A stretch of 64,000 bases of DNA from Gambelia wislizenii (lineage: Eukaryota > Chordata > Lepidosauria > Squamata > Crotaphytidae). A program made the translations under genes and the position numbers. The stretch covers positions 270,963,501-271,027,500 of the forward strand of contig JAUMIR010000004.1 in NCBI GenBank assembly GCA_030847615.1, given 5' to 3'. Shown here one piece after another: positions 53,722 through 64,000 of this stretch. Numbering within the stretch: the stretch's first letter is position 1; every line of letters begins with the position of its first letter. The notes beneath the pieces are model-generated. The model was not told where the DNA came from, ran no database searches, and saw only the letters and a list, made by a program, of their open reading frames with translations.

Positions 53722-54245
53722 GGACTTTATCAGGCCACCACCCCCCAAACCCCATTCTTTTGCCAGCTTAACTTTGCCATTTTTATGCCAGCAAAAGAAC
53801 TTCCCATGCCACACTTACCTCCTATCCACAAGAAGGCTTTCCTGGCAATGAACAAGGAGTGAACAGAGCTCCATTCACTTCCTTGTTTGAAATCCTACAT
53901 ATTCTCACCAGAATACATAGTGTAGAAAATTCAAAAACGAAAAACAAAAACAAAAAATGACAAAGTTAACATTACACAAAGCACCTAAACACACTAAAAA
54001 AAATCCCAAGTAAACTGGGGAGGGTCATAAAAAGTGCATCATCTACCTGGATGTCGCAATCTCACTCAGAAATGTTCTCACCAGACCAGCCATTGGCACT
54101 GCATTCACTTGAGTACAATGGCATGAAGTTTCAAATACTGGCACAAAAGTGCCATGGGAATCAATTGATGTCTTGAGCTGTCAATAAAAAAATATGTTTT
54201 TTTAACAAGTCATGATTGCAAAAGGGCAATGCCAGAGGAAAAATC
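53722..54245 (-). mobile_element. DNA transposon with GGACTTTATCAGG end
   Basis: Its terminus GGACTTTATCAGGCC lies at 53722 next to ATA (53719-53721). The body is the complement of the 24392 element (ttgatgtcttgagctgtcaa; gtttacttggg-like and donor-like CCAGGTAGATG on the minus strand). The opposite terminus is not found, so it is probably truncated. Confidence 0.65.
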
Positions 54246-54374
54246 AGTACTATCTATGCACTTAGTAGGGAATGAACCCATGGAGTACATTGGGACTCAC
54301 CCCCAGGTAGCCATGCATAAGATCAGACTAATGATTTCATCAACAACCTTTCCCACGTTCATGTTAAATTAAGT

Positions 54375-56590
54375 TTACATCATCATCATCATTATTATTA
54401 TTACCCCACCCCTCTGTTAAAAAACAATTGGGGCAACTCACAACAGTTAAAATACAGCAATATAGACTAAAACCCCTAAGCCCCACCAATCCCCCTTCCT
54501 CCATAAAAAAGATATTAAACTAGCATCAAATTAAAATCCACCTAAACGTAAAAGTCACATAAAATAAACAAATACAAAAATCAACAGCCAGCGAGTCAGG
54601 GTAAAGGACTAAAAGAGGCCAGGAGACATAGCTCCTGAGGCTGGGATCTAATCAGGAAAGCCTGCCAAAAGAGATCCATCTTTAGTGCTTTTTTAAAGCT
54701 ACTTAAATTTGTCATCTGATGGATCTCGTCCAGCAGGCCATTCCATAATTTGGGGGTGATTACTGAAAAGGCCCTCTGGGAGGTTGCAGACAGACTGGCT
54801 GAAGCAAATTCCTCCCAGAGGACCGGAGTGTGCGGGGAGGATTGTATGGGAGGAGGCGGTTCCGAAGATAAGTTGGACCCAAGCCATTTAGGGCTTTAAA
54901 GGTAATAACCAACACCTTATACTGGACCCAGAAACTGATAGGCAGCCAGCAGAGAGATTTTAATACTGGAGTTATATGGTCTCTCCGAGAGGTTCCCGAG
55001 ACCACTGTGGCTGCCATATTTTGTACCAACTGAAGTTTCCAGACCAAGCATGAGGGTAGCCCAATGTAGAGTGCATTACAGAAAGCCAGACAAGAGGTTA
55101 CCAGCGCATGCACCACAGTCTCAAGGTCCCTTACTTCCAGGAAAGGGCACAGCTGGAGGATCACCTGAAGCTGATAACAGGCACTCCTGACCATCACACT
55201 CATCTAACTAGTCATCTGAAGCGATGAATCAAGGAGCATGCCCAGACTGCGAACACAGTCCTTAAAGGAGAGTGTGACCCCATCCAGGACTGGAGGTTGC
55301 AACCCAACTCCTGGTTTTGGGGCTGCTACCATAAGCACCTCCATTTTGTCCAGATTTAATCTCAATCTGTTTTTCCTCATCCAGCCCATTACTGCTTTAA
55401 GACATTCATTGAGAGGAGAGACGCCATCGGAATCTGAGGCCGACAATCGAGACAAGGAGAAATAAATCTGGGCGTCATCAGCATACTGATAACACCCAGT
55501 CCCATAACTCCAAATAATCTCACCCAGCAGCTTCATATAGATATTAAACAGCACTGGGGACAAGATGGTGCCTTATGGAACGCCACAGGTAAGCTCCTTT
55601 TTACTGGAGCAGCTGTCCCCGAGCAGCACTCTCTAGGACCTGCCCGAGAGGAAGGACCAGAACCACTGAAGTGCAGTGCCTCTGATTCTCAACCCACTCA
55701 GGTGATCCAAGAGGATGCTATGATCTATCGTATTGAAAGCTGCTGAGAGGTCTAGAAGCACCAACAGGGTCACACTACCCCTGTTGATGCTTAGACGCAG
55801 GTCGTCGGTCAAGGCAACCATGGCAGTCTCAACTCCAAACCCCATCCTAAAACCAGTTTGAAATGGGTCTAGATAATCAGTTTCATCCAAGACCACTTGG
55901 AATTGAAGAGCAACTGCCCTCTCGATCACTTTGCTCAAGAATGGTAACATAGAAACTGGCCTATAGTTGTTCATGTCCAGGGGGGTCCAGGGAAGGTTTT
56001 TTCAGGAGTGGCCTAACCACCGCTTCCTTTAAACAGGATGGAACACACCCTTCCCTGAGGGATGCATTGATAATGTCCTTAAGGAACACATTCAAGGCAC
56101 CCCCCCCCCAGATGGCCAGCCATTAAGGGCAAGGCACAAGAGGGCAGGTCGTCTTCCTCACTCTACCAAGTAACTTATCCACGTCCTCAGTATTCACAGA
56201 TTGAAAATGATCCAGTAAATGTACATCAGCGGAGTTGCTGGACACCTTGTCAATTGTTTCTGTCAAAATAGTGGCATCTAAGTCAGCTCTTATCTGAGAG
56301 ATTTTATCTGCAAAGAAGTTGTTAAACGCATCACAGCAGGCCGTTGTTGGGTTAAGCAATGGCTTCTGCGCAGGTATAACATGCGTCATCTCTCTTACCA
56401 CCCTAAACAGCTCTTCTGGATGGGACTCTGCAGATGCAATACGTGCAGAGGAGAAGGATCTCTGCGCTGCACGTATTGCCTCTCGATAGAACCAAAGAAA
56501 GTTCCTATGACAAGTCCTGTCGGATAAGAGTCGAGTTTTCCTCCAGTTGCGCTCTAGTCGCTGTCCAACCTGCTTCATTTTCCTAAGCTC
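54375..56590 (-). pseudogene. L2 LINE, minus strand, ORF2 fragments
   Basis: Minus-strand frames in order: KQVGQRLERNWRKTRLLSD and SFSSARIASAESHPEELFRV (56578-56123); NNYRPVSMLPFLSKVIERAV and DLSAAFNTIDHSILLDHL (55974-55633); YQYADDAQIYFSLS (55563-55204); and HALVTSCLAFCNALYIGLPS with LNGLGPTYLRNRLLPY (55203-54760). This is the L2-clade reverse transcriptase and C-terminus. The 3' end is the (CAT)(TAT) run at 54380-54403. Stops and shifts separate the frames. The endonuclease is missing, so it is 5'-truncated. Confidence 0.92.
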
Positions 56591-56870
56591 TGATGTATAC
56601 CATCATATGTTGACCTGCCTTTTCATCAAATAGAGAATAGCTTATACTCCAGGCCATTCTTTACTTTATAATATCTATCTGCCTTTAAAAAAGGAAGTAA
56701 TATTCCTGCACTACTCTCATCTAACAATGGTAACATTATGTAGGTACAACTGTCAGTAATCCCTTCTGCTTCATGCAGAAGATTCAGTTAGTGCACTCCC
56801 AAGAGATGGCTTTCCAGTCAGGAAGAGATCCACTAGAAAAATACTTCCTATGTTGAATTGCTTTCACCCT
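56591..56870 (+). other. Unrecognised
   Basis: No recognised element or gene. Confidence 0.35.
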
Positions 56871-57277
56871 TAAGAAATTTATCCTGATGTTCATTCAAAA
56901 TATACCCTCCTGTGATATAAGCTCATTAAATCCAGTCCTGCTCTCTGCAGTGGAGAAAATAGTTTTTGGCATCCTCTACCTGGCAATCCTTCAGATATTT
57001 GAAGAGTACACTCATTCCCCCTGGCCTTTTATAATAGCGTAAACATTTCCATTTCTTTCAACCTCTCATTACCTGCTACCATCTTTGCTGATTTTCTCTG
57101 AACCCCTTCTGATTTGCCAATACCTTTCTTAAAGTGCTGTACCCAGAACTGGACATAGAGCTCTCCAGAATGCAAATGTACATGTACCCCTGGAGTAATC
57201 TGTGCAGTCTTACTGAACTCAAAAATTACTCCTGAATAAGCATGAATTAGATTGTGCTGCATGCTATTAAACATCAA
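56871..57277 (-). pseudogene. Old CR1 LINE fragment, minus strand
   Basis: Minus-strand reading gives LYVQFWVQHFKKGIGKSEGVQ and KSAKMVAGNERLKEMEMFTLL. This is a diverged version of the CR1 C-terminal segment ([21 protein letters not shown], KMVKG, LxELxMFSL). It is much older than the other CR1 copies. Confidence 0.75.
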
Positions 57278-57584
57278 AATATATTAATTTAGTCACCAGT
57301 TTGTGGTTTTTAGTCAAAAATATAAATTCAGATAGCTATTCTGAACAGATATCATGTAATTTAATATATTGCATTATCTACTTGAGTATTTCCCATCACC
57401 ATGTACGGAAGTGAGAGCTGGACAGTGAAGAAAGCTGATAAAAGGAAAATCAACTCATTTGAGATGTAGCACTGGAAAAGAGTTCTACTGATACCATGGA
57501 CTGCCAAAAAGACCAATAAATGGGTCCTAGAACAAATCAAGCCTGAACTCTCCCTGGAAGCCAAGATAACTAAACTGAGACTAT

Positions 57585-57915
57585 GGAGATTTTCAGACAC
57601 GGAAAAATTGTCCCTTGCCGTGCGAGCAGCCTCCCGAAACTGCTGCGCGGCAAGGGTATTTTTCGGATGACGCTGTGCCTCTTGCGAAGCCGTCCGTGTC
57701 ACTTCCGTGAAGCTTGGGACGGCTCCGCGCCATATTTCAAGCACGGGCAGCCTCCGTGATTGAAATATGACGCGGAGCCGTCCCAAGCTTCACGGAAGTG
57801 ACACGGACGGCTTCGCAAGAGGCACAGCGTCGTCCGAAAAATACCCTTGCCGCGCAGCAGTTTCGGGAGGCTGCTCGCGCGGCAAGGGACGATTTTTCCG
57901 TGTCTGAAAATCTCC
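57585..57915. mobile_element. 331-bp near-perfect palindromic DNA element, copy 2
   Basis: Starts GGAGATTTTCAGACACGG, ends CCGTGTCTGAAAATCTCC, with flanks tat (57582-57584) and tgt (57916-57918). The BovB sequence (gagac...cttac) supports one duplicated TRT triplet. Same length and centre as copy 1, but with the central T/G asymmetry reversed, so it lies in the opposite orientation. Confidence 0.95.
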
Positions 57916-58209
57916 TGTCTTACAGCCACATCATGAGAAGACATGATTGAGTCACATAATCATGAGAAGACATGGATTATTTCTGCAGTGCAGATGCAAC
58001 CTTAGTATCTTACTTCAGAAACATCATGAGAAAGCCTGACTCACTACAAAAGGCAATAATGCTAGGAAAGGTGGAGGGTAGTAGAAAGAGAGGAAGGCCA
58101 TATACCAGATGGATAGACTCAATCAAGGAGACCATAGCCCTGAGCCTGCAGCACCTGATCAGAGCAGTTGAGGACAAGGGGTCTTGGAGGAATCTCATTC
58201 ACAGGGTCA

Positions 58210-58434
58210 CTTTTGGCAATGGGATTGTAGGAGTTCCGGGAGATGGCGGCATGTATAGTATCAGGGCTAAAGCTTCGGCTCTCATTTTAAGTTTTATTTG
58301 GTTTTAATCTTATCTGACCTACTCAGTGTTTTTAAAATCTGGAGGTTTGGACTCCTCTGCTTACAAGGTTCCAGAGGATTTTCCCCCTGATGGTTAACCT
58401 TCAGCTTTCTGGGAGCTGTGTGATAAAACTGATA
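58210..58434. mobile_element. 225-bp insertion with 15-bp target duplication
   Basis: TCATTCACAGGGTCA occurs at 58195-58209 and again at 58435-58449, flanking the insert. BovB reads through when one copy and the insert are removed. The insert contains ccgggagatggcggcatg, resembling a LINE-1-type 5' start, but has no poly-A tail. The family is unknown. Confidence 0.8.
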
Positions 58435-58495
58435 TCATTCACAGGGTCAGCATGAGTACAAGTTGACTAGAGGGCAGTTAACAATAACAACTTGA

Positions 58496-60235
58496 GTAAT
58501 ACCAGGGGAGCTTTGCATGCCTACTTCGGATTTATTTTTCTTCTAGATAAGTAGCACTAACAAAGAGCAGTACCATAGTAAAATACTTTCTGCTAGACCT
58601 GTCTCTTCCTATTTCTTTTATTTTCCTTCTATTACTATAAAGAGCTGCAGGACAAACAGTGGGAAGTGGAACAGAGATAGTGAAATTCTAAATAATGACC
58701 AGATTGCCTTGCATGCAAGTCTAATGTAATGGAAAGGTCACATAATTTATTGGACACAGATGAGGCAAATCAGAGAAAGAAGCCTTTGAATTTGGAAAGT
58801 TAATGCCTTGGTGCAAAGGAGGTGCAATTTCAATGAACCATCCCTCATTACACTGCAGCTCCAGTAAGCCTATCAATATTATCTTTCAAAGAAATGGCAG
58901 TGAACATTAGAAAATTGGAGTTGATCAAAATGTTCATTCATGGTAGACATGTTTATTAGCAATACATGAACTTTACTTATATCTCAGATTCTTTCACATT
59001 ATAATTTTGCAGTCTTAATGCAAAATTGGCCTTTAAAATTATTACTTTAGTGACAAAATATATTTTTTACATAATGCAAACTTATTAAAAGGGTAACTTT
59101 ATGAAATCATTTCTAATTAGGCTGTAATCTTAAGTACACATATCTAGGAGTATATTTCATTTAAGTCGGTGAGCTTACTTCTGGGTAGACCTTTATCAGT
59201 GTGCTTAGATTGGGAGGGATAAGAACGCCCCCCCCCATAATGCTGGACTTCGATTCCCATTATCCCTAATCAGGCTGGCTGAGGGATATTAGGAGAAGTA
59301 CTTCATTGATATCTGGAAGTCCACAGGTTCCCAGACTGTTATAGCTCAACCATATACCTGTCTTTTCAAAATTAACTAGTTTGCAGTTCAGTGGGAATTG
59401 TGGATAAACTAGTATACGACTAAAGCCTGAAATTACCACACCATTTGTTCTGAACGTTGTTCTGTGGTGGAAGAAGCCAGCGGGTTTTATAATTTGAAGT
59501 GTAGTTTTCTGTTCATTCTGTACTGTGCTGGGACACACAAATGGAGCCTCCTGGTTTCCTGCAGTCTGCCAACAATGAATACAACAAGAGAAGTGTGTGT
59601 GTGTGGAATTTTAACATAAATCCATTAAAGCAAAGCAAGTGCTGTGACAAATCTGAGGCCCTCTGCCAATGCATCTCCCCTTCCACATGCCCAATTGCAA
59701 GTAAATAATCTGATGAAGGCACACATGGAAAATTGGCACTGGATTTATAGAATGGCTTTTAATATTCTGTGTATGAAAATCTTCCTAAAATGTGTGCTCC
59801 AGCATGCCTGTGCAAAATCAGTACTACAGAGCTTGCTATCATCTGCTTTTTTTCCTGGTAAATAAAATAGAAACACTTCCTTTGTTCAGGTACTAGAGCT
59901 CCTGCCTATTTTTAGTTGCCAAGGCACAGTCAAATAGAAATATATATGTATGCAGTTGCTCTTGAAAAGAGCAGGAGTTGCACCAAAGCACAGCTATGTA
60001 CACATTGGTTATAACATTCATCTGACCTAAAAGGTGTTTTTGCCAAAAGCAGCAGTAGGCATCTTGATTGGCAAGGATGTAACTATTAGGATTTGTCTGC
60101 AGTTTCCTCTGTTACCATGCCTTACACCCTCCCTATAATATTAGATAATTGGCAATATTAGATGCTTCATGGGATCCAGTAGACTAGGGTAGACCATAAG
60201 TGAGGTCATATGGAGGTCAACAGGACTTGAGAAGG
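58496..60235 (+). other. Mostly unrecognised; one short MITE fragment
   Basis: About 59238-59340 (aatgctggacttcgattccc, ctaatcaggctggctgaggg) is a copy of the short mirrored MITE. A run of C lies at 59228-59236 and a (GT)n at 59594-59605. No gene, and no further PLAT exon, was found. Confidence 0.4.
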
Positions 60236-60974
60236 TGTCATGGAAAAGTACCAACAGACATACCCAAAATAGGATTAAGCGATGCCCCTAGTAGACAGAG
60301 CTATCAAGGTGGAATGTGCTAATCCCCTCCTGGAAGCCCCTAGCAATGAGTCATGTCACAAACAAATAAGTGACCTGCATACCCCTTATCCCCAGGAAAT
60401 ACCCCTTTACCCCTTTCCTATCCTACAATATGGAGGTTGTCATAAACCCATCAATTCCAATTTCTCAGCCATAAATGGCAATAATCAGAGATGTAGTTTC
60501 CTTTGTTTAACGGGGGGAAACACATCTGTGCTTTGTTCTCAGCTCAAAACACTCCTTCGGGACACAAAATACAGTATAAATATTAGTTCTCAAACAATAG
60601 CAAAGTGTGATACTGTGACTGTACCTGGAGATTCTGTTGGCACACCCCTGGAACAAAATCCAATTCCACCCTCAGATTTTGTTCTGAATCCTTCAGTTCT
60701 CTCTCTCCAAGACTGGCAACCATAGTCCCTACCTCCCAAATCTATTCCTCTATCCACCCCTTCTGTCTTTAACCCTTTGTTAGCCTTGTGTGATTCTTGT
60801 GAGCATGAATGTGTACACAAATGCTTCTGTGTTATTTTCCAATAAAACCATTTTTATTTTACTTCACTGGGAGTCTCTGCAGTAAGTACTGGTATACATA
60901 GGTGTAAAGATTCCAGAAGTTACCTGACCTCTCACAGCCATCCATTTGAGCTATACTAATTCCCCCAAGTAACA
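60236..60974 (+). mobile_element. LTR of a retroelement, second copy, with primer-binding site
   Basis: Begins TGTCATGGAAAAG. It contains a TATA-like gtataaatattag (60572), a polyadenylation signal caataaaacc (60840) and the start-like string cagtaagtactggtatacat (60880). It ends near AAGTAACA. At 60983 TGGCATCATGAGTGGGCT matches the complement of a tRNA-Leu 3' end at about 14 of 18 positions. The layout equals the 29412 LTR, though sequence identity is moderate. No internal coding region follows. Confidence 0.7.
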
Positions 60975-61591
60975 ATTGAGATCTGGCATCATGAGTGGGC
61001 TCCCCATGGACCCCACCTATTAAGGTAACACCTCCCCCTTCCCCACAAAAAAAAAAAATTAGTATTTTAAAAATAGAAGTGCAATTGGGAGCAAATTGCA
61101 TTTGGTTTCTGTTTCACAGTCTTAAGTCTCCTCCCACACACACACATTAATAACATTCACATATAGCACAAGAGGATTCATTGGACCAGGTACTTTTGCA
61201 GCCCTCCTAAACCTATATCTTGATTTCATAAAGACTTTCAGCAAAGTCCTCCACAATATTCTTGTTGACAGACTGATAAAATGTGGGTGAAATGTTGTTG
61301 CTCTTAGGTGGAGGTACAGCTTTTTGATGGACAGTATCCAAAAAAGGCTGATGGATGGCTCCTTGTCCTCCTGGAGACATATGACAAGTAGGGTCTCTTG
61401 GACCAGTTTTTATTTCACTGGTGCAGAGTACAATATACATTTCAAATTGTTAAATAAAACAAAAATAAATAATCACATGGTTAACAAACAGATTAAAGGT
61501 TGGGTTACCCCAAAGGAGAATAAGTAATTGCTTAAATCTCAGAAGCAGTGTGTGTGTGTGTGTACACATTCATGCATGTGCATGCATGCGC
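60975..61591 (+). other. Retroelement leader remnant, then unrecognised
   Basis: Sequence after the primer site up to about 61040 parallels 30166-30240. The remainder holds a poly-A run (61049-61060) and a (TG)n run (61549-61562). No gene. Confidence 0.4.
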
Positions 61592-61816
61592 ACATGTGCC
61601 TTCAAGTAGCCTGTCAACTTATGGTGACTCCACGAATTTCACAGAGTTTTCTTAGGCAAGGAATACTCAGAGGTGGTGTTGCCAGTTCCTTTCTTTGAAA
61701 CATAGCCTACAGCACTTGGTGTTCATTGGTGATCTCTCATCCAAGTACTAACCAGGGCTGACCTGCTTAGCTTCCAAGATCAAACAGGATTCAGTGCCTT
61801 TATGGTATTTAGGCCT
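61592..61816 (-). mobile_element. 5S rRNA-derived SINE (SINE3 type), minus strand
   Basis: On the minus strand it reads tgatcttggaagctaagcag, then ccctggttagtacttggatg and agagatcacc. This matches the internal control region of vertebrate 5S rRNA (A box, intermediate element, C box). The 5S head ends near gtgctgtaggc. The 3' part, gagtcaccataagttgacag and cttgaaggcac, is the BovB-type tail shared with the Sauria-type SINEs. Such 5S-headed SINEs are known in lizards. Confidence 0.9.
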
Positions 61817-61869
61817 CTAGAAGTGGTGGCACATGCCTAATATCCATAGGGAGTGAATTTCACAATACA

Positions 61870-61990
61870 GGTTTTTCAATATAGGTACATAAGAATATGG
61901 GAAACTGCTTTATACTGAGTTAAACCATTGGCCCATCTAGTCTAATATTGTTGATACTGACAGGCAGTGGTTCTATAGGAAGGAAGCCAT
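61870..61990 (+). repeat. Dispersed repeat fragment (ccattggcccatctagtct type)
   Basis: gggaaactgctttatactga followed by aaaccattggcccatctagt and tactgacaggcagtggttct is a fragment of a repeat I know from several reptile genomes. I do not assign a family. Confidence 0.55.
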
Positions 61991-62469
61991 GGACCCAGAA
62001 CTGAGGCAAAAGACAACCGGATTTGCCTAAAACTGATTTAAAGGTACAAATGCAAAATGAGTTTTTTTAAAATTCAGAATTATGGAAAGAGATTTGCAAT
62101 ACTGTACAGCTCTTAGCCAATTGGGGGCAACTGACCAAGTAATCCAAGTAACCCCCGGTCAGCTACTCAGGTGCCAGCTGTGGATGGGAGAACTCTGATA
62201 AAAGTGACTTAGGGCTTATTCTTTTTAAGCCAGATTTGGAAAGGGCAGAGCCGTTACAGGAAAGGAGTCATTATAGGTAGAGAAAAGATTCTTAAACTGT
62301 CTGTCTGGTAACTGAATGTGGGGGTCACAAATAGACTGACCAACTCCCATACTATTGAAAAAATCCTTCCATTTACCTTGCCAGGAAGCTACAACTTCCC
62401 TCTCAGCCTGCATCTGGCTGCTTAATTGCTGCTTTTTGCAAGCTGTGTTAGCTAAGAGCTCAGTCTTTG

Positions 62470-62815
62470 GGTCAGGGTCAGTGATGTAGCCATATTTAAA
62501 TATCTGAAGGGATGTCATACTGAGGATGGAGCAAGCTTGTTTTCTGATGCTCCAGAGACTAGGACGCAGAGCAATGGGTTCAAACTACAGGAAAAGAGAT
62601 TCCACCTAAACATTAGGAAGAACTTCCTGACAGTAAGGGATGTTTGGAAGTGGAATGCACTGCCTACGGGTGTTGTGGAGTCTCCATTTTTGGAGGTTTT
62701 CAAACAGAGGCTGGATGGCCATCTGTCAGGAATGATTTGATTGTGTATTCCTGCATGGCAGGAGGTTGAACTGGATGGCCCTTTTGGTCTCTTCCAACTC
62801 TGTGATTCTATGTTG
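62470..62815 (+). mobile_element. CR1 LINE, 3' end
   Basis: FSDAPETRTQSNGFKLQEKRF and HLNIRKNFLTVRDVWKWNAL (62537-62740) are the last residues of CR1 ORF2. They are followed by ttggtctcttccaactctgt and a single octamer gattctatg. 5'-truncated at about 62470. Confidence 0.9.
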
Positions 62816-64000
62816 CTGCCTCAGGCAGCAGATCATGGTAACCTGAATTCTTCCTAGAATCCAAGATGATTAAACCAAGACTGTCTTACTTTGGAGAGAT
62901 ATATTTACATTTATATTATATTTTATATTATATTTGTATTATAAAAATTTCTGTCCCTGCAAGTATCAAATAGGTATTGCTAGCAATGTGGAATATAATA
63001 AGCATCTATTTTTTGTCAATGTTTCTGTAATTTTTTTTAAAAAAGGGGAACTGTAGGTATAATTTTTATGTAGGAGTTCCCTGAGATCTGAAAATTATTT
63101 CAAGGGTTCCTCCAGGGTAAAAATGTTGAGAAAGGCTGACCTAATAGTTTCAGTAAATCACAAACTAAACATCTGTCAATAGTGTAATACGGTGGCTGAA
63201 ATGGCTAATAGTCTGATCCACTACCCAGATCACAAAAAGATGGTAACACTCGGTTCTGCTTTTTGTCAAACGTTACTGTACTGTACTGTTTCCATTTCTC
63301 GGCACCATAGTTTACAAAGAGTCTCAGCAAACATAGCCAAAGGCAAAGATAGTGAGGAGTGTAGGGACCAAGTCCTATGAAGAAAGGTGGAGAAGTAACC
63401 TATAAGGGGCAAAATGTTTAGTCATCATATATTTGCAATCAAATACTTACGTGATAGAGCCTTCCCCCACCCTTTGCTCCAAAAATTAGGGCCTGAGCCA
63501 ACAGATTCAAATTACTAATGTTTCAGGAACAAATACTTTCTGTAAGAGAAGTCTGATGCAACTCCCATCAGCCCTATCCACTATAGCCTATGCTGAGGAA
63601 TGCTGGGGAGCTGCAGCTCAGCACCCTTTGCCATGATGTAAGGAATTTGTGATTGAAATTTTGTAGGTAAGGTGGGGTGTAGGTTCCCCCCCCCCCAGCA
63701 ACACTCAGAAGAGACCTGTCAATTCTAACATGGTGCAGAAAAAAGTTTTGGATTGATCCCCTAATTCTCAAAATGTTGTTTATGGATACATAAATGTGTA
63801 AGAAAAACATGTTTCTCATTACATACAGATCAAAGCTTTTGTCAAATTAGTGACTGTGACATTTGTCTAACCATTTTTCACTTGTTATTAGGATTAGCAG
63901 TTCTCCAATAATTGAGGCTGCAGCATGTTGTAGCTGGGAAAATGCAATCTTCCTCCAACTATGAGGAGGAATTGTATTTTCCCTGCAAATAGATAGATAG
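62816..64000 (+). other. Mostly unrecognised, with one short MITE and an edge microsatellite
   Basis: About 63558-63640 (caactcccatcagccctatc, gaatgctggggagctgcagc) is another copy of the short mirrored MITE. The last bases (63987-64000) begin an AGAT microsatellite that continues beyond the window. No gene seen. Confidence 0.4.

Larger units (their letters stand above)
57385..58495 (+). pseudogene. RTE/BovB LINE, 3' part, interrupted twice
   Basis: Plus-strand pieces: MYGSESWTVKKADKRKINSFE and [12 protein letters not shown] (to 57581), then MRKPDSLQKAIMLGKVEGSRK, GRPYTRWIDSIKET and EDKGSWRNLIHRVT (58029-58209). The 3' end is gggtcagcatgagtacaagttgactagagg and gcagttaacaataacaactt, the BovB terminus. 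Two insertions break it: the 331-bp palindrome (57585-57915) and a 225-bp insert (58210-58434). It is dead. Confidence 0.92.

Noticed and set aside
29412..60974. A single 31-kb provirus bounded by two LTRs
   Set aside because: Both LTRs are followed by a primer-site candidate and differ substantially, and host exons lie between them. They are independent insertions.
61720..61816. A genuine 5S rRNA gene
   Set aside because: The sequence has many substitutions relative to 5S and is joined to a BovB-type tail, so it is a SINE head.

Overview
This 64-kb window looks like intronic and exonic DNA of a squamate reptile (lizard or snake). The evidence is its mix of interspersed repeats: CR1, L2, RTE/BovB and R2/R4-type LINEs, tRNA-derived SINEs with BovB-like tails, a 5S-rRNA-derived SINE, and many short inverted-repeat DNA transposons. 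The DNA is AT-rich, and I see no bacterial operon, rRNA or functional tRNA gene.

The only host gene I can support is on the plus strand. Ten exons (1190-1268, 5675-5762, 7960-8015, 8695-8727, 12530-12696, 34155-34374, 37867-38021, 40696-40909, 48793-48983, 53247-53457) join in one open frame with matching intron phases. They give 471 complete codons plus one base, entering and leaving the window mid-gene. The product is a chain of PLAT/LH2 (lipoxygenase-homology) beta-sandwich repeats: the second half of one repeat, a short linker microexon, then three complete repeats. PLAT tandem proteins of this kind are LOXHD1 (stereocilia of hair cells) and, as I recall, a long PLAT-containing form of RP1. 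I cannot decide between them or a third paralogue, so I leave the symbol blank.

The introns are a repeat landscape. 1-16 kb: a CR1 3' end, an 88-bp GC-rich minisatellite full of hairpins, hAT-like and other MITEs, an L2 3' end and SINEs. 16-33 kb (most of one 21.5-kb intron): two LINE remnants, SINEs, nested MITEs, a BovB copy broken by a Tigger-like MITE and by a solo LTR, a 33-bp palindromic minisatellite, an LTR with a tRNA-Leu-like primer site, and a 1.4-kb GC-rich insertion flanked by a 28-bp direct repeat. 34-53 kb: gene exons, a 331-bp near-perfect palindrome, and a nearly complete but frameshifted CR1 on the minus strand (ORF1 with an esterase-like domain, ORF2 with endonuclease and reverse transcriptase). 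53-64 kb: an L2 LINE, a second BovB copy carrying another 331-bp palindrome, a second LTR, the 5S SINE and another CR1 3' end.

The most interesting non-gene signal is a set of DNA elements with ends like GGAGATTTTCAGA or GGACTTTATCAGA and 3-bp target duplications. It includes two 331-bp palindromes whose arms agree with each other at positions where the two copies differ. All open frames other than the PLAT exons and the LINE remnants appear to be chance or repeat-derived.
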